Below are positions 33,965 to 42,971 of a stretch of 64,000 nt of DNA, one piece after another. The notes below the pieces were generated by a model that was given only the letters and a program-made list of their open reading frames with translations, was not told where the DNA came from and did no database searches. The translations under genes were made by a program, and so were the position numbers. Source of the DNA: Bradyrhizobium sp. CB1717 (GTDB lineage Bacteria; Pseudomonadota; Alphaproteobacteria; Rhizobiales; Xanthobacteraceae); the NCBI RefSeq assembly GCF_029714325.1, contig NZ_CP121666.1, positions 8,666,501-8,730,500 of the forward strand, read 5' to 3'. Numbering within the stretch: position 1 is the first letter of the stretch; every line of letters starts with the position of its first letter.

Positions 33965-34462
33965 TTAGCCCTTCCAATGAAGGACGGTAATGAGCGTGAA
34001 CAGCCGGCGCGAGGTCTCGAAATCGACCCGCACCTTGCCCTTCAGCCGCTCCTGCAGCGTGCGCGATCCCTCGTCATGGATGCCGCGGCGGCCCATGTCG
34101 ATGGCCTCGATCTTGTCCGGTGTCGCGGTGCGGATCGCCTGGTAGTAGCTGTCGCAGATCATGAAATAGTCCTTCACGATCCGCCGGAACGGCGTCAGCG
34201 AGAGCAGATGCGCGACCACGGGCGATCCGTCCTCGCGGCGGATGTCGAACATCAGGCGGTTGCCGGTGATGCCGATATGCAGCGTGAACGGCCCCTTCCC
34301 GTCCGCGCCATCGGGCGCGAACAGGTTCTGCTCGATCAGGTCGTAGATCGCGATCGCGCGCTCATGCTCGATGTCCGGCCCGGAACGGCCGATCGATTCC
34401 TCGTCGAGGGTGACCGCGACGATGCGATTGCTGGAGTCGTCCTGTTCGGGCGGCTTTGTCAT
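33965..34462 (-). CDS. UPF0262 family protein
   Basis: A 165-residue conserved alphaproteobacterial protein of unknown function. Diagnostic stretches are '[20 protein letters not shown]', '[15 protein letters not shown]' and '[20 protein letters not shown]'. The start ATG overlaps the hisD stop by four bases (ATGA), and its own stop is 5 nt before the phosphatase gene. This tight coupling with hisD is the usual rhizobial arrangement. Confidence 0.96.
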   Translation of the reverse strand: MTKPPEQDDSSNRIVAVTLDEESIGRSGPDIEHERAIAIYDLIEQNLFAPDGADGKGPFTLHIGITGNRLMFDIRREDGSPVVAHLLSLTPFRRIVKDYFMICDSYYQAIRTATPDKIEAIDMGRRGIHDEGSRTLQERLKGKVRVDFETSRRLFTLITVLHWKG

Positions 34463-35754
34463 GACAGATTGAGGCGCAATCCAATCGAGCGCGAATGGGC
34501 ATCCAGTCCCTCCGCCTTGCCGAGCGTCATCGCGGCAGGTCCCAGCGCGCGGAGCTGATCCGGGCCGCATTTCAGGATCGAGGTGCGCTTCATGAAGTCG
34601 TGCACCGACAGGCCTGAGGAGAATCGCGCCGAGCGCGCCGTCGGCAGCACGTGGTTGGAGCCGCCGACATAGTCGCCGATCGCCTCCGGCGTATGGGCCC
34701 CAAGGAACACCGCGCCGGCATTGCGGATCTTTGCCGCGAGCGCGTCGGGATCGACGGTCATGATCTCGAGATGCTCGGCCGCGATCGCGTCCGCGAGCGG
34801 GATGGCGTCGGCGAGATTCTTCACCATGATGACGGCGCCGAAATCGGCCCACGAACTGCCTGCGATCGCCGCGCGCGGCAGCGTCTTCAGCTGCGCCTCG
34901 ACGGCCTTTTCGACATCGGCGGCAAGCCGCGCCGAATCGGTGATCAGGATCGATTGCGCGCTGGCATCGTGCTCTGCTTGCGCCAAGAGATCAGCGGCGA
35001 TCCAGTCGGCGTTGCCGGTGTCGTCGGCAATCACCAGCACCTCGGAGGGACCGGCGATCATGTCGATGCCGACCTTGCCGAACACCAGCCGTTTTGCGGC
35101 GGCGACATAGGCATTGCCGGGCCCGACGATTTTTGCGACCGGCGCGATGGTCGCTGTGCCGTGCGCGAGCGCGGCCACGGCCTGCGCACCACCGACGCGG
35201 TAGATCTCGGTGACGCCGCCGAGATGGGCTGCCGCCAGCACCAGCGGATTGAGCTTGCCGTCTGGCGAGGGCACCACCATCACGAGGCGCGCAACGCCAG
35301 CGACCTTCGCAGGCACCGCATTCATCAGCACCGACGACGGATAGGCCGCGGTGCCGCCGGGGACGTAGAGGCCGGCGGATTCGATCGCGGTGTAGCGCCA
35401 GCCGAGCTCGACGCCGAGTGGATCGGTGAAGCGCTCGTCCTTCGGCAGCTGGCGGCTGTGGTAGGTCTCGATGCGGTCGCGCGCGAGCTTGAGCGCGTCC
35501 AGCGTCGGGGCATCGCAAATCTTCACCGCAGCATCGATCTCTGCAGCGGTGACGCGCAGGCCGGATGCATCCAGCTTCAGCCGGTCGAATTTTGCGGTGG
35601 CCTCGAGCAGCGCCGCATCGCCCCGCTTCGCCACATCGTCGACGATGGCGCGCGCGGCGGCCTCCACGTCGGCCGAAACCTCGCGCTTGGCGGCGAGGAA
35701 GGCCGCGAATCGCTGGTCGAAATCGGCGCTGCTGCGGTCGAGACGGACGGGCAT
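34459..35754 (-). CDS. hisD: Histidinol dehydrogenase
   Basis: A 431-residue zinc enzyme that performs the last two oxidations of histidine synthesis, L-histidinol to L-histidine, with two NAD+. '[20 protein letters not shown]' and '[20 protein letters not shown]' are signatures. '[13 protein letters not shown]' carries the catalytic Glu/His and '[20 protein letters not shown]' the C-terminal His. Full length. It is the first gene of the tight cluster with UPF0262 and the phosphatase. A long inverted repeat separates it from the DUF2948 gene. Confidence 0.98.
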   Translation of the reverse strand: MPVRLDRSSADFDQRFAAFLAAKREVSADVEAAARAIVDDVAKRGDAALLEATAKFDRLKLDASGLRVTAAEIDAAVKICDAPTLDALKLARDRIETYHSRQLPKDERFTDPLGVELGWRYTAIESAGLYVPGGTAAYPSSVLMNAVPAKVAGVARLVMVVPSPDGKLNPLVLAAAHLGGVTEIYRVGGAQAVAALAHGTATIAPVAKIVGPGNAYVAAAKRLVFGKVGIDMIAGPSEVLVIADDTGNADWIAADLLAQAEHDASAQSILITDSARLAADVEKAVEAQLKTLPRAAIAGSSWADFGAVIMVKNLADAIPLADAIAAEHLEIMTVDPDALAAKIRNAGAVFLGAHTPEAIGDYVGGSNHVLPTARSARFSSGLSVHDFMKRTSILKCGPDQLRALGPAAMTLGKAEGLDAHSRSIGLRLNLS

Positions 35755-35849
35755 TTTGGCTTGGCTTCCGGCTGGTCTTTGGGGCGGATTGGCTCACCCG
35801 GGCCCCCTGCTCAATGGCGCGGCGGCCCCCCGCCGTCAACCCTTGGAAG

Positions 35850-36012
35850 GTGTCGTCCCGGCCTAGTGCGCAATTGCGCACGGGGGCCGGGACCCATATC
35901 CACCGGCGGTAATTATTGGGCATATCGGAGCCCCATCTCGTTTCAACAACAAAGCCTTGGGGTTATGGGTCCAGGCCCCCGTGCGCAATCGCGCACTAGG
36001 CCGGGACGACAC
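35850..36012. repeat. Long inverted repeat with 49-bp arms
   Basis: The left arm (35850-35898) reads gtgtcgtcccggcctagtgc, gcaattgcgcacgggggccg, then ggaccc-ata. The right arm (35964-36012) is its near-exact complement, from tatgggtcc to cgggacgacac. Each arm also contains the palindrome gtgcgcaa(t)tgcgcac. The 65-bp centre is AT-richer (ggtaattattgggcatatc). It lies between DUF2948 and hisD on one strand. It is the largest and most regular palindrome of the window. Confidence 0.85.
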
Positions 36013-36023
36013 TGTAGGCCACC

Positions 36024-36473
36024 TCACCCCTCCCCTTCGACCTCCACGCCCGTCCCCAGGTCGTCCGCACCCAGATCCGTCAGCTCGCATTCCAGGCATT
36101 CGACGTCGAGGCGGATGGCGCCGCCCTGGGCGAACAGCAGGAGGGCGCTGCCGCCGGGCTCCTCGGCGCGGCCGTCCTGGGGGTGAAACTCGATGCCGAC
36201 GAGGTCCAGAACCTTGTCCAGCGCGCCCAAATCGATATTGCGCGATTTGCAGGCGAGCACGCGGTCGAAGCGGAGCGCGGCGACCAGCCGGCGCGGCTCG
36301 GTCTCGCCGTCCAGGGTCTGCTCCCAGTCCAGCCGGCTCATTCCGACCACCAGGCGCTTCTCGCCCTGCCGCCAGATGATGTCCGAGGCCTGCACGCGGG
36401 CGTCCTGGACATGGGCCGAGATCACGGCGAGGTCGTCGGCATCGAGCGCGATCATTTTGAGCTGGGGAGACAT
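36024..36473 (-). CDS. DUF2948 family protein
   Basis: A 149-residue conserved alphaproteobacterial protein of unknown function. It begins 'MSPQLKMIALDADDLAVISA' and contains 'DARVQASDIIWRQGEKRLVV' and 'RVLACKSRNIDL', as in DUF2948 proteins encoded upstream of hisD. It ends in an acidic 'DLGTGVEVEGEG'. The ATG at 36473 has AAGGAGAA about ten bases upstream; extension to 36536 is not supported. Confidence 0.92.
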   Translation of the reverse strand: MSPQLKMIALDADDLAVISAHVQDARVQASDIIWRQGEKRLVVGMSRLDWEQTLDGETEPRRLVAALRFDRVLACKSRNIDLGALDKVLDLVGIEFHPQDGRAEEPGGSALLLFAQGGAIRLDVECLECELTDLGADDLGTGVEVEGEG

Positions 36474-36554
36474 CGCCGGCGCTTCTCCTTCAGGGCGGAC
36501 GGGGCTCAACGCGCGCAGGCGCCGAAATTTCCTCACAACTAACGGGCCGGCCGG

Positions 36555-37214
36555 CTAGATGCTATTGATATCCTCCATCTCCAGCACCTTCCGTGGATAC
36601 CCTTCCCGGGCAACATGGATCATGGCGCGGCCCATCTGCTCGGTCGAGGTGACGAGCCTGGGCGAAATCCGGCGCAGCACCGACCAGAGCGGCCAGGTTG
36701 CGGTATACACGGCCTGCACCCAGGCAGTCTTGGAACGGGCGCCGTGCAGCGGCTGGATTGCGCCGGGCCGGAACATGTAGGCGCCCTTGAACGGCAGCTT
36801 GAGGAGATCGTTCTCGGTCTTGCCCTTGATCCGGGCCCACATCCGCGACCCCTGCTCGGTGGAATCGGTGCCGGCGCCGGTGACGTAAGTTAAGGTCATC
36901 TGCGGATTGAGCCGCGCCAGCGTCGTCGCGGCCGCGAGCGTGAGGTCGTAGGTGAGGTGGCGGTAGCGCTCCTCGCTCATGCCGATCGAGGAGACGCCGA
37001 GGCAGAAAAAGCAGGCGTCGAAGCCTGTGAGCTCGGCTTCGATCGCTGAATAGTTCAGGAAGTCATCGTGGATGATCTCGGCGAGCTTGGCGTCGCGCAC
37101 GCCGGTCGGGCTACGCCCGACCACGAGCACACGCTCGATCCCGGGATCGATCAGGCATTCGCGCAAGACGCCCTGCCCGACCATGCCGGTCGCGCCGAAG
37201 ATGATCACGCGCAT
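36555..37214 (-). CDS. NAD(P)-binding Rossmann protein, atypical SDR
   Basis: A 219-residue protein beginning 'MRVIIFGATGMVGQGVLREC' (GxxGxxG). 'ACFFCLGVSSIGMSEERYRH', 'TLTYVTGAGTDS' and 'AYMFRPGAIQPLHGARS' fit the atypical SDR/HTATIP2-like group, often annotated as an epimerase. ATG 37214 has GGGGAC upstream. An alternative ATG at 37244 overlaps the stop of the preceding SDR gene (ATGA) and would add ten residues. It is cotranscribed with that SDR, divergent from the TetR gene. The substrate is unknown. Confidence 0.85.
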   Translation of the reverse strand: MRVIIFGATGMVGQGVLRECLIDPGIERVLVVGRSPTGVRDAKLAEIIHDDFLNYSAIEAELTGFDACFFCLGVSSIGMSEERYRHLTYDLTLAAATTLARLNPQMTLTYVTGAGTDSTEQGSRMWARIKGKTENDLLKLPFKGAYMFRPGAIQPLHGARSKTAWVQAVYTATWPLWSVLRRISPRLVTSTEQMGRAMIHVAREGYPRKVLEMEDINSI

Positions 37215-37240
37215 CGCGACGTCCCCAACAATGTCGCGGC

Positions 37241-38179
37241 TCATGCAGCGACCGCGATCTCGTCGAAGGATACACCGGTCAGCGTTGCCGAGACATCCCA
37301 CAGCATCGCAGCCGCGGCAAAGTCCTTCGCCTGCGGCATGATCCGCGCAGGCGCGGGCGCCCCCTTCAGTTCGTAAAATCCGTTCGGACCGTAATAGCCG
37401 CCCGGTTCAGCACCGGGCGAGGTCGCCGCGAACAGCGTCGGCAACGCGCCCTCGGCCGCGGACTGGCTCATCAACGGCTGAAGCAACCGGCCGACCCGCC
37501 ACTGGAATGTGTTGGCGCCCGGCCCGTTCGAAATGAGATCGGTCCGCGCATAGCCGGGATGGGCGGCAAGGCTCGTCACACCCCAGCCGGCGGCGAGGCT
37601 GCGGCGCTGCAACTCCAGCGCAAACATCAGCATCGCGAGCTTGGACTGGCAATAGGCCCGCCAGGGACGATAGGAATGCCTGCCTTGCAGATCGTCAAAA
37701 TTGATCGCGCCGGAGCGGTGCGCAAGGCTGGAGAGATTGACGACACGCGGCGCCTTCGCCCGGCGAAGCTGCGGCAGCAGACGCGCCGTCAGCGCGTAAT
37801 GGCCGAGATAGTTGGTGCCGAGCTGCATCTCGAAACCATCCTCGGTCTGCTGCCGCTTCGGCAGCGCCATCACGCCGGCATTGTTGACGAGCAGATCGAG
37901 CTGCTCGTTGCCAGCGGCAAAGCGCCTGGCGAAATCGGCGACGGAGGACTGGCTGGCGAGGTCGAGATGCTCATAGGCGATCAAGGCGTTGGGAAACCGC
38001 TCGCAAATGCTCTCGATCGCCCGCAGGCCCTTTGCGTCGCTGCGCCCGGTGAGTATGACAATGGCACCGGCGCCCGCCAGCGCCATCGCAGTCTCGTAAC
38101 CGAGCCCGCCGGTGGCGCCGGTCACGACCGCGGTCTTGCCGCTGAGGGAGAGAATGTCTGCCGTGGTCCAGTCGGTCAT
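37241..38179 (-). CDS. SDR oxidoreductase, retinol-dehydrogenase-like
   Basis: A 312-residue classical SDR. The cofactor turn is 'KTAVVTGATGGLGYETAMAL', followed by 'LDLLVNNAGVMALP' and the catalytic Ser in 'VVNLSSLAHRSG' with Tyr-x3-Lys in 'RAYCQSKLAML'. The arrangement is close to retinol dehydrogenase/WWOX-type SDRs. First gene of a two-gene leftward unit with the atypical SDR, divergent from a TetR regulator. The TetR operator at 38228-38240 lies 48 bp upstream of its start, which suggests TetR control. Confidence 0.92.
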   Translation of the reverse strand: MTDWTTADILSLSGKTAVVTGATGGLGYETAMALAGAGAIVILTGRSDAKGLRAIESICERFPNALIAYEHLDLASQSSVADFARRFAAGNEQLDLLVNNAGVMALPKRQQTEDGFEMQLGTNYLGHYALTARLLPQLRRAKAPRVVNLSSLAHRSGAINFDDLQGRHSYRPWRAYCQSKLAMLMFALELQRRSLAAGWGVTSLAAHPGYARTDLISNGPGANTFQWRVGRLLQPLMSQSAAEGALPTLFAATSPGAEPGGYYGPNGFYELKGAPAPARIMPQAKDFAAAAMLWDVSATLTGVSFDEIAVAA

Positions 38180-38227
38180 GCCGTGTCTCCGTTCGGCCTT
38201 ACAAAAAGCCCGCGACGGGTCTAAATG

Positions 38228-38240
38228 TGCACTGAGTGCA
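38228..38240. promoter_or_regulatory. Palindromic TetR operator between divergent genes
   Basis: TGCACT-G-AGTGCA is a perfect 6-1-6 palindrome flanked by AAATG and AATTTGCA. It sits 22 bp before the TetR start and 48 bp before the SDR start. This is the usual position for a TetR operator controlling both genes. The palindrome is visible; binding is inferred. Confidence 0.75.
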
Positions 38241-38262
38241 AATTTGCAAGAGGTGAAATGAT

Positions 38263-38904
38263 TTGAAGGCTTCGAAAGCGGTCAGGAAAGGCGCCAAGCC
38301 ATTGTCAGCGGCCGCAAAATCGGCGCCCTCTGCCGGCCTGCGCCAGCGCAAGCAGCAGGAGACTCGCGAGCGGCTGACCCGCGCAGCGATGGCGCTGTTC
38401 CTGGAGCGCGGCTTCGAGGCCACGACCATCGACGACATCGCGGCGGCGGCCGACGTCTCGCGCCGCAGCTTCTTCCACTACTTCGCGTCGAAGGAGGACG
38501 TCGTTTCCGCCTGGCAGGAGGACGCCGCGGCCGCGCTGGTCACCGAGATCCTGGCACGGCCCGCGGAGGAATCCATGCTGACCGCGGCGGAGAATGCGAT
38601 CGCAGCGGCAGTCAAGCGGATCGATCCCGCGGAAGCCGCCGCAATGTCGCGGCTCAAGCGCGACAATCCCGCACTCCACGCCCGCGACCAGCTCAAATAC
38701 GAGAAGCTCGAGCGCGCGCTGGCGGAAGGGCTTGCACGGCGTGCGCGAAACAAATCGGACCAGCTGAAGGCGCGGCTCGTCGCGATGATCTCGACCGGCG
38801 CGATGCGCGTCGGTGGCGAGAGCTGGATCGGCGAGGGTGTGCGCGAAAAGCCGGAGGCGTTCGTGAAGCGCACCTTCGATGCGATCCGGGCGATATTGAA
38901 GTGA
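38263..38904 (+). CDS. TetR/AcrR family regulator
   Basis: A 213-residue repressor-type protein. The HTH lies at about residues 35-85 ('RERLTRAAMALFLERGFEAT', 'IDDIAAAADVSRRSFFHYFA'). The C-terminal domain is generic. The N-terminal extension is basic (MKASKAVRKGAKPLS). The start is a TTG with AAGAGG nine bases upstream; a nearby ATG (38258) is out of frame. It is divergent from the SDR pair and probably represses it and itself through the palindrome upstream. Confidence 0.92.
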   Translation: MKASKAVRKGAKPLSAAAKSAPSAGLRQRKQQETRERLTRAAMALFLERGFEATTIDDIAAAADVSRRSFFHYFASKEDVVSAWQEDAAAALVTEILARPAEESMLTAAENAIAAAVKRIDPAEAAAMSRLKRDNPALHARDQLKYEKLERALAEGLARRARNKSDQLKARLVAMISTGAMRVGGESWIGEGVREKPEAFVKRTFDAIRAILK

Positions 38905-38910
38905 GCCGCT

Positions 38911-38935
38911 TACCCTCCCCTGGAGGGGGAGGGTA
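38911..38935. terminator. Hairpin between convergent TetR and hydrolase genes
   Basis: taccctcccc and ggggagggta form a 10-bp stem with a five-base loop, directly after the TetR stop and just before the end of the convergent hydrolase gene. No T tract follows, so it is a terminator-like or REP-type hairpin, not a canonical terminator. Confidence 0.5.
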
Positions 38936-38950
38936 GGAGTCGCGTCCCGC

Positions 38951-39775
38951 TCACTCCTTGAAAAACGCCAGCAGGTCGGCGTTGATCGTTTCAGCGTGGG
39001 TGGTCGGCATGCCGTGCGGAAAACCCTTGTAGGTTTTCAGGATGCCCTTCTTGAGCAGCTTGGCCGAGAGCGGCGCCGAATCGGCATAGGGAACGATCTG
39101 GTCGTCGTCGCCGTGCATCACCAGCACGGGAACGTTGATCTTCTTCAGGTCCTCGGTGAAGTCGGTCTGCGAGAACGCGACGATGCCGTCGTAATGCGCC
39201 TTCGCGCCGCCCATCATGCCCTGGCGCCACCAATTCTCGATCACCGCTTCCAGTGGCTTTGCGCCGGGGCGGTTGTAGCCGTAGAACGGGCCCGCCGCGA
39301 TGTCGCGGTAAAATGCGGAGCGGCCGGCGGCGAGCTGGGCCTGGAAATCATCGAACACGCTCTTCGGCAGGCCGCCGGGATTGGCCGCGGTCTGCACCAT
39401 CAGCGGCGGCACCGCCGAGAGGATCGCAGCCTTCGCGACGCGGCTCTCGCCGTGACGCGCGATGTAGTGCACGACCTCGCCGCCGCCGGTGGAGTGGCCG
39501 ACATGGATGGCGTTCTTGAGATCGAGATGCGCGGTAAGCGCGGCGAGATCGTCGGCATAATGATCCATGTCGTGACCGTCGGCGACCTGCGCCGAGCGGC
39601 CGTGACCGCGGCGGTCATGAGCGATGACGCGATAACCGCGCGTGACGAAATACATCATCTGCGCGTCCCAATCGTCCGACGACAGCGGCCAGCCATGGCT
39701 GAACACGATCGGCTGCCCCGCGCCCCAGTCCTTGTAGAAAATCTCGACGCCGTCTTTGGTGGTGATGGTGGGCAT
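38951..39775 (-). CDS. Alpha/beta hydrolase, non-haem haloperoxidase type
   Basis: A 274-residue hydrolase beginning '[20 protein letters not shown]'. Oxyanion '[12 protein letters not shown]', nucleophile Ser95 in '[14 protein letters not shown]', Asp near 225 in '[11 protein letters not shown]' and His254 in '[10 protein letters not shown]' form the triad. This matches cofactor-free chloroperoxidases/arylesterases, which produce peracids in vitro; the physiological role is usually ester hydrolysis. AAGGAG lies seven bases before the ATG. Monocistronic. Confidence 0.95.
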   Translation of the reverse strand: MPTITTKDGVEIFYKDWGAGQPIVFSHGWPLSSDDWDAQMMYFVTRGYRVIAHDRRGHGRSAQVADGHDMDHYADDLAALTAHLDLKNAIHVGHSTGGGEVVHYIARHGESRVAKAAILSAVPPLMVQTAANPGGLPKSVFDDFQAQLAAGRSAFYRDIAAGPFYGYNRPGAKPLEAVIENWWRQGMMGGAKAHYDGIVAFSQTDFTEDLKKINVPVLVMHGDDDQIVPYADSAPLSAKLLKKGILKTYKGFPHGMPTTHAETINADLLAFFKE

Positions 39776-39900
39776 TGGAGGGCTCCTTCAGTGAGAATCG
39801 GTCCGGGGCCCGCGAGACGCGAGCCGACGAGGCGGAGATGGTCGTGCGACGATACGAGGTCGAGACCTCGCACCGGCCTGCGGCGATGAGAATCGTGTGA

Positions 39901-40407
39901 TCAGGCAAACGCCATGGGCTTGTAGCGGCGCCAGGCCCCGATCGTCAGCACCACGAAGAACACCAGCACGATGCCCTGCACCACGGCAAACACCGGACCG
40001 GAGGGCGGCGCCGGCGGCACGGCGGGCGCAAGCGCGGCGAGTGCCGGCACTTTCAGGAACGACTGGATCACCAGCACGAAGACGTTGAAATAAAGCGAGA
40101 TCATCGCGGTCACGATGTAGACCGGACGCCAGACGCCGGAGAGCTTCATGCCGTAGAGCGCGAGGCAGGCGACCGCGAGCAGCACCAGCGAGATGATGCC
40201 GATGATGTGCGAGGGCAGCAGCTCCTTGAACGGAAACAGGAAGCCGGTGGCGCTGGTGAGAATGGTGAACAGCAGGAAGATCGCGGTGAGGCCGGGCATC
40301 GACTTCGAGCCGAGCAGACCGAACATCACGACGAAGCCGGCGACGATCGCGATCAGGCTGATGACGACATGGATCAGTGTAATGGCAGACAGGCTCAATC
40401 CAAACAT
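39901..40407 (-). CDS. Integral membrane protein of unknown function
   Basis: A 168-residue protein with five predicted TM helices ('LIHVVISLIAIVAGFVVMFG', 'GLTAIFLLFTILTSATGFLF', 'IIGIISLVLLAVACLALYG', 'VYIVTAMISLYFNVFVLVIQ', 'VVQGIVLVFFVVLTIGAW') and a Pro/Ala loop before the last. No catalytic motif is visible. Such five-TM proteins are common in Bradyrhizobium without known function. No operon partner. Confidence 0.8.
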   Translation of the reverse strand: MFGLSLSAITLIHVVISLIAIVAGFVVMFGLLGSKSMPGLTAIFLLFTILTSATGFLFPFKELLPSHIIGIISLVLLAVACLALYGMKLSGVWRPVYIVTAMISLYFNVFVLVIQSFLKVPALAALAPAVPPAPPSGPVFAVVQGIVLVFFVVLTIGAWRRYKPMAFA

Positions 40408-40590
40408 CTCACTCTCTCCATGGGGAAACAGCGAGATGGTATTACGGTCCTCATTGGATGGCTACACACGCAATGTCACAGGCTTGCGCACAGCCATGCG
40501 TCATCGTGCGAATCGACAAACGCATGGCTGAATTTTTTGCAGCGCTGTCGCAAACGACAGCAGGCTTTCGACGAAAGTTGAATCGATCCC
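40408..40590. other. Gap with a short palindrome
   Basis: The 183 bp upstream of the membrane-protein gene hold gctgtcg-caaa-cgacagc (40544-40561), a perfect 7-bp inverted repeat next to a T6 run. It could be an operator or hairpin; no gene is seen. Confidence 0.4.
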
Positions 40591-40899
40591 TCACACGTCC
40601 TTGGTGTCGAAGATCAGGAGGTCGGCGCCGCCGCTGGCGAATTTCGGCACGTCGGCGCCGGTCGCCTTGCCTTCCGGACTGGCGAATGCGGCCTGGATGT
40701 CGGCCACGCTGTCGAAGGTGAGAATGGCGACGAGATGGATGCCGGAAGGACCTGCGGGAGATGCGACGGGTCCCTTGCTGACGGCGTATTTCTTCAGGCC
40801 GGGAAGCTTTTTCGCGAGCGGAATGTGCGTCTCGGCATAGTACTTGTCGAAGGCCGCAGCATCCTTGGGTGTTTTGTACAGCACGACGATTTCAGCCAT
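40591..40899 (-). CDS. EthD-type dimeric alpha/beta-barrel protein
   Basis: A 102-residue protein. 'AEIVVLYKTPKDAAAFDKYY', 'ETHIPLAKKLPGLKKY' and 'LVAILTFDSVADIQAAFASP' are the EthD ferredoxin-like pattern, with the His of 'ETHIPLA' conserved. EthD was found with an ether-degrading P450 system, but most members are of unknown role. GGGAGGA precedes ATG 40899; extension to 40986 is not needed. Confidence 0.92.
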   Translation of the reverse strand: MAEIVVLYKTPKDAAAFDKYYAETHIPLAKKLPGLKKYAVSKGPVASPAGPSGIHLVAILTFDSVADIQAAFASPEGKATGADVPKFASGGADLLIFDTKDV

Positions 40900-41024
40900 T
40901 GAGTCCTCCCTTGGGAATCCTGTTTTTTCCGCGCGCGATTGGCCTCGCGACGAGTGGATAGTCTGTAGTTGTCGGCAAGATGGCAAGCCGGATTCGGCTT
41001 GCCATTCCCTTGCCTTCTCCTTGA

Positions 41025-42731
41025 CTAAAGCGCCGGTTTTGCGGCGTCGCCGAGATAGCCGTGCAGGGAGGCCACGACCTGGGCGCCTTCGCCGATGGCG
41101 CCGCCGACGCGCTTGACCGAGCCGGAGCGGACGTCACCGACGGCGTAGACGCCGGGCACGGAGGTCTCGAGCGGCGCCACCAGCTTGCCCTGGTTCAGCT
41201 CGGACTGCGCGCCTGTGACGACGAAGCCGCCGCGATCGAGCGTCACGCCGCAGCCGTGCAGCCAGGAGGTGGCGGGATCGGCGCCGACGAACAGGAACAG
41301 GTTGCGGATGTCGGCTTCATCCTCATCCGTCGACAGCCGGCTCTTCCAGCGGACGCGCCGCAGCAACGAGGTCTCGTCGCCTTCGAGCGCGGTGATCTCG
41401 GTGTTGAACATCAATTCGATGTTCGGCGTCGCTTCGATGCGCTCGATGAGATAACGCGACATGCTGGCGCCCAGGCCGCCGCCGCGGATGATCATCAGCA
41501 CGCGTTTGGCATGGCCCGACAGGAACACCGCAGCCTGGCCCGCCGAATTGCCGGCACCGACCAGCGCCACCTCCTCACCGGCGCAGAGCCGCGCCTCAAC
41601 AGGCGAGGCCCAGTACCAGACGCCGCGGCCCTCGAACTTGTCGAGATTCGCGATCTCGGGGCGGCGATAGCGCGCGCCGCTGGCGACCACCACCGCGCGC
41701 GAGCGCAAGGTGTCGCCGCAATCCAGCGCCAGCGCGAAGGTGCCGTTGGCGCGCGAGCAATCCAGCGAGCTCACCGACATCGGAATCATGATGTCCGCGC
41801 CGAATTTCTGCGCCTGGGTGAAAGCGCGGCCCGCCAGCGCCTGGCCGGAGATGCCGGTCGGAAACCCCAGATAATTCTCGATGCGCGCGCTGGCGCCGGC
41901 CTGGCCGCCGAAGGCGCGGGTGTCGACGACCGCGACCGAGAGACCTTCGGAGGCCGCGTAGACCGCGGTCGCGAGCCCTGCCGGTCCGCAGCCGACGATG
42001 GCGACATCGTAGATGCGGCCGTCCTTGGCCCCGCCGATCATGCCGATGGCGCGACCGAGCTCGGTCTCGCTGGGATTGCGCAGCACCGTGCCGCCGGCCG
42101 TGACGACGAGCGGCCAATCTTCCGGCTTCGGCGAATAGCGCGCGATCAGCTCGGCGGCGTCATGCTCGCTGCTGGGATCGAGCAGATGATGCGGCTGGCC
42201 GTTGCGGGTGAGAAAGCCCTGCAGGCGCACCACGCCGGCCGAGTTCGACGGCCCGATCAGCACGGGGCCGCCGATGCCGCCCTGGATCAGATTGACCCGG
42301 CGCAGGATCAGCGCGCGCATGATGCGCTCGCCAAGCTCAGCCTCGGCCACCAGCAGCGCGCGCAGCCGGTCCGGCGGGACGAGCAGCACCTCGACATCGC
42401 CCTCGGCGCGGCCGTCGACCAGCGCCGGCCGGCCCGAGAGCTGGCCGAGCTCGGCCAGGAACTGCCCCGGTCCTTGATCGATCACCGGGGTGACGTGACC
42501 GAGACCGTCGCGCTGGGAGATGGCGACGTGGCCGGCCAGCACCACGAACATGCCGGGCCCGGGCTTGCCGGTCTCGAACAGGAATTCGCCGTCCTTATAG
42601 TGCCGGAGCTCGCCGAAATGGCGCAGGCGCTCGATCTCGACTTGCATCAGCGTCGGAAAGGTCTGCTCGGGACGCGTGAACTGCGCCATCAGCGCCTCCC
42701 GGTCGGTTCGTTGCACCTCGTCCTGCGCCAT
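41025..42731 (-). CDS. Cyclic-nucleotide-binding domain fused to thioredoxin-reductase-like flavoprotein
   Basis: A 568-residue three-part protein. A cNMP-binding domain (about 20-150: 'GELRHYKDGEFLFETGKPGP', 'GQFLAELGQLSGRPALVDGR') and a glutaredoxin-like segment (about 155-230) precede an FAD/NADPH thioredoxin-reductase fold ('DVAIVGCGPAGLATAVYAAS', 'VALVGAGNSAGQAAVFLSGH', 'GVYAVGDVRSGSVKR'). The position of the redox-active CxxC reads 'VWYWASPVEARLCAG', so the two cysteines are missing and disulfide reduction by the normal route is impossible. Ferredoxin-type or diaphorase-like roles are alternatives. Start 42731 is chosen by spacing to GAGCGGGA. Confidence 0.93.
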   Translation of the reverse strand: MAQDEVQRTDREALMAQFTRPEQTFPTLMQVEIERLRHFGELRHYKDGEFLFETGKPGPGMFVVLAGHVAISQRDGLGHVTPVIDQGPGQFLAELGQLSGRPALVDGRAEGDVEVLLVPPDRLRALLVAEAELGERIMRALILRRVNLIQGGIGGPVLIGPSNSAGVVRLQGFLTRNGQPHHLLDPSSEHDAAELIARYSPKPEDWPLVVTAGGTVLRNPSETELGRAIGMIGGAKDGRIYDVAIVGCGPAGLATAVYAASEGLSVAVVDTRAFGGQAGASARIENYLGFPTGISGQALAGRAFTQAQKFGADIMIPMSVSSLDCSRANGTFALALDCGDTLRSRAVVVASGARYRRPEIANLDKFEGRGVWYWASPVEARLCAGEEVALVGAGNSAGQAAVFLSGHAKRVLMIIRGGGLGASMSRYLIERIEATPNIELMFNTEITALEGDETSLLRRVRWKSRLSTDEDEADIRNLFLFVGADPATSWLHGCGVTLDRGGFVVTGAQSELNQGKLVAPLETSVPGVYAVGDVRSGSVKRVGGAIGEGAQVVASLHGYLGDAAKPAL

Positions 42732-42770
42732 CGTCATTCCCGCTCATTTCAAAAATCTAGCTGCCGGTCT

Positions 42771-42971
42771 TCAAGCGCCGGTCTTGCCGGCGGTCCCCTC
42801 ATTTAGGGAACCTTCGTCGTTCTGCGAGGGGTCAGCGCTTGCCGCGCGCTCGCGCGCCTGCAGCTTCCGCCGCTTCAGGTTCTCGCGCAGCGCCGATTTC
42901 AGCCGGTCGTCCCGGGATCCCCGGCCCTGTTTCGAACTCTGGCTCGTGCTCTTGTCGTTCCGGTCAGTCAT
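42771..42971 (-). CDS. Small charged hypothetical protein
   Basis: A 66-residue, highly charged protein ('MTDRNDKSTSQSSKQGRGSR', 'LKSALRENLKRRKLQARERA', ending 'NEGTAGKTGA'), with a basic amphipathic centre and an acidic/polar tail. No Cys, no signal peptide. GGACT lies before ATG 42971. It is encoded 39 bp upstream of the thioredoxin-reductase-like gene, so probably cotranscribed. The function is unknown. Confidence 0.7.
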   Translation of the reverse strand: MTDRNDKSTSQSSKQGRGSRDDRLKSALRENLKRRKLQARERAASADPSQNDEGSLNEGTAGKTGA

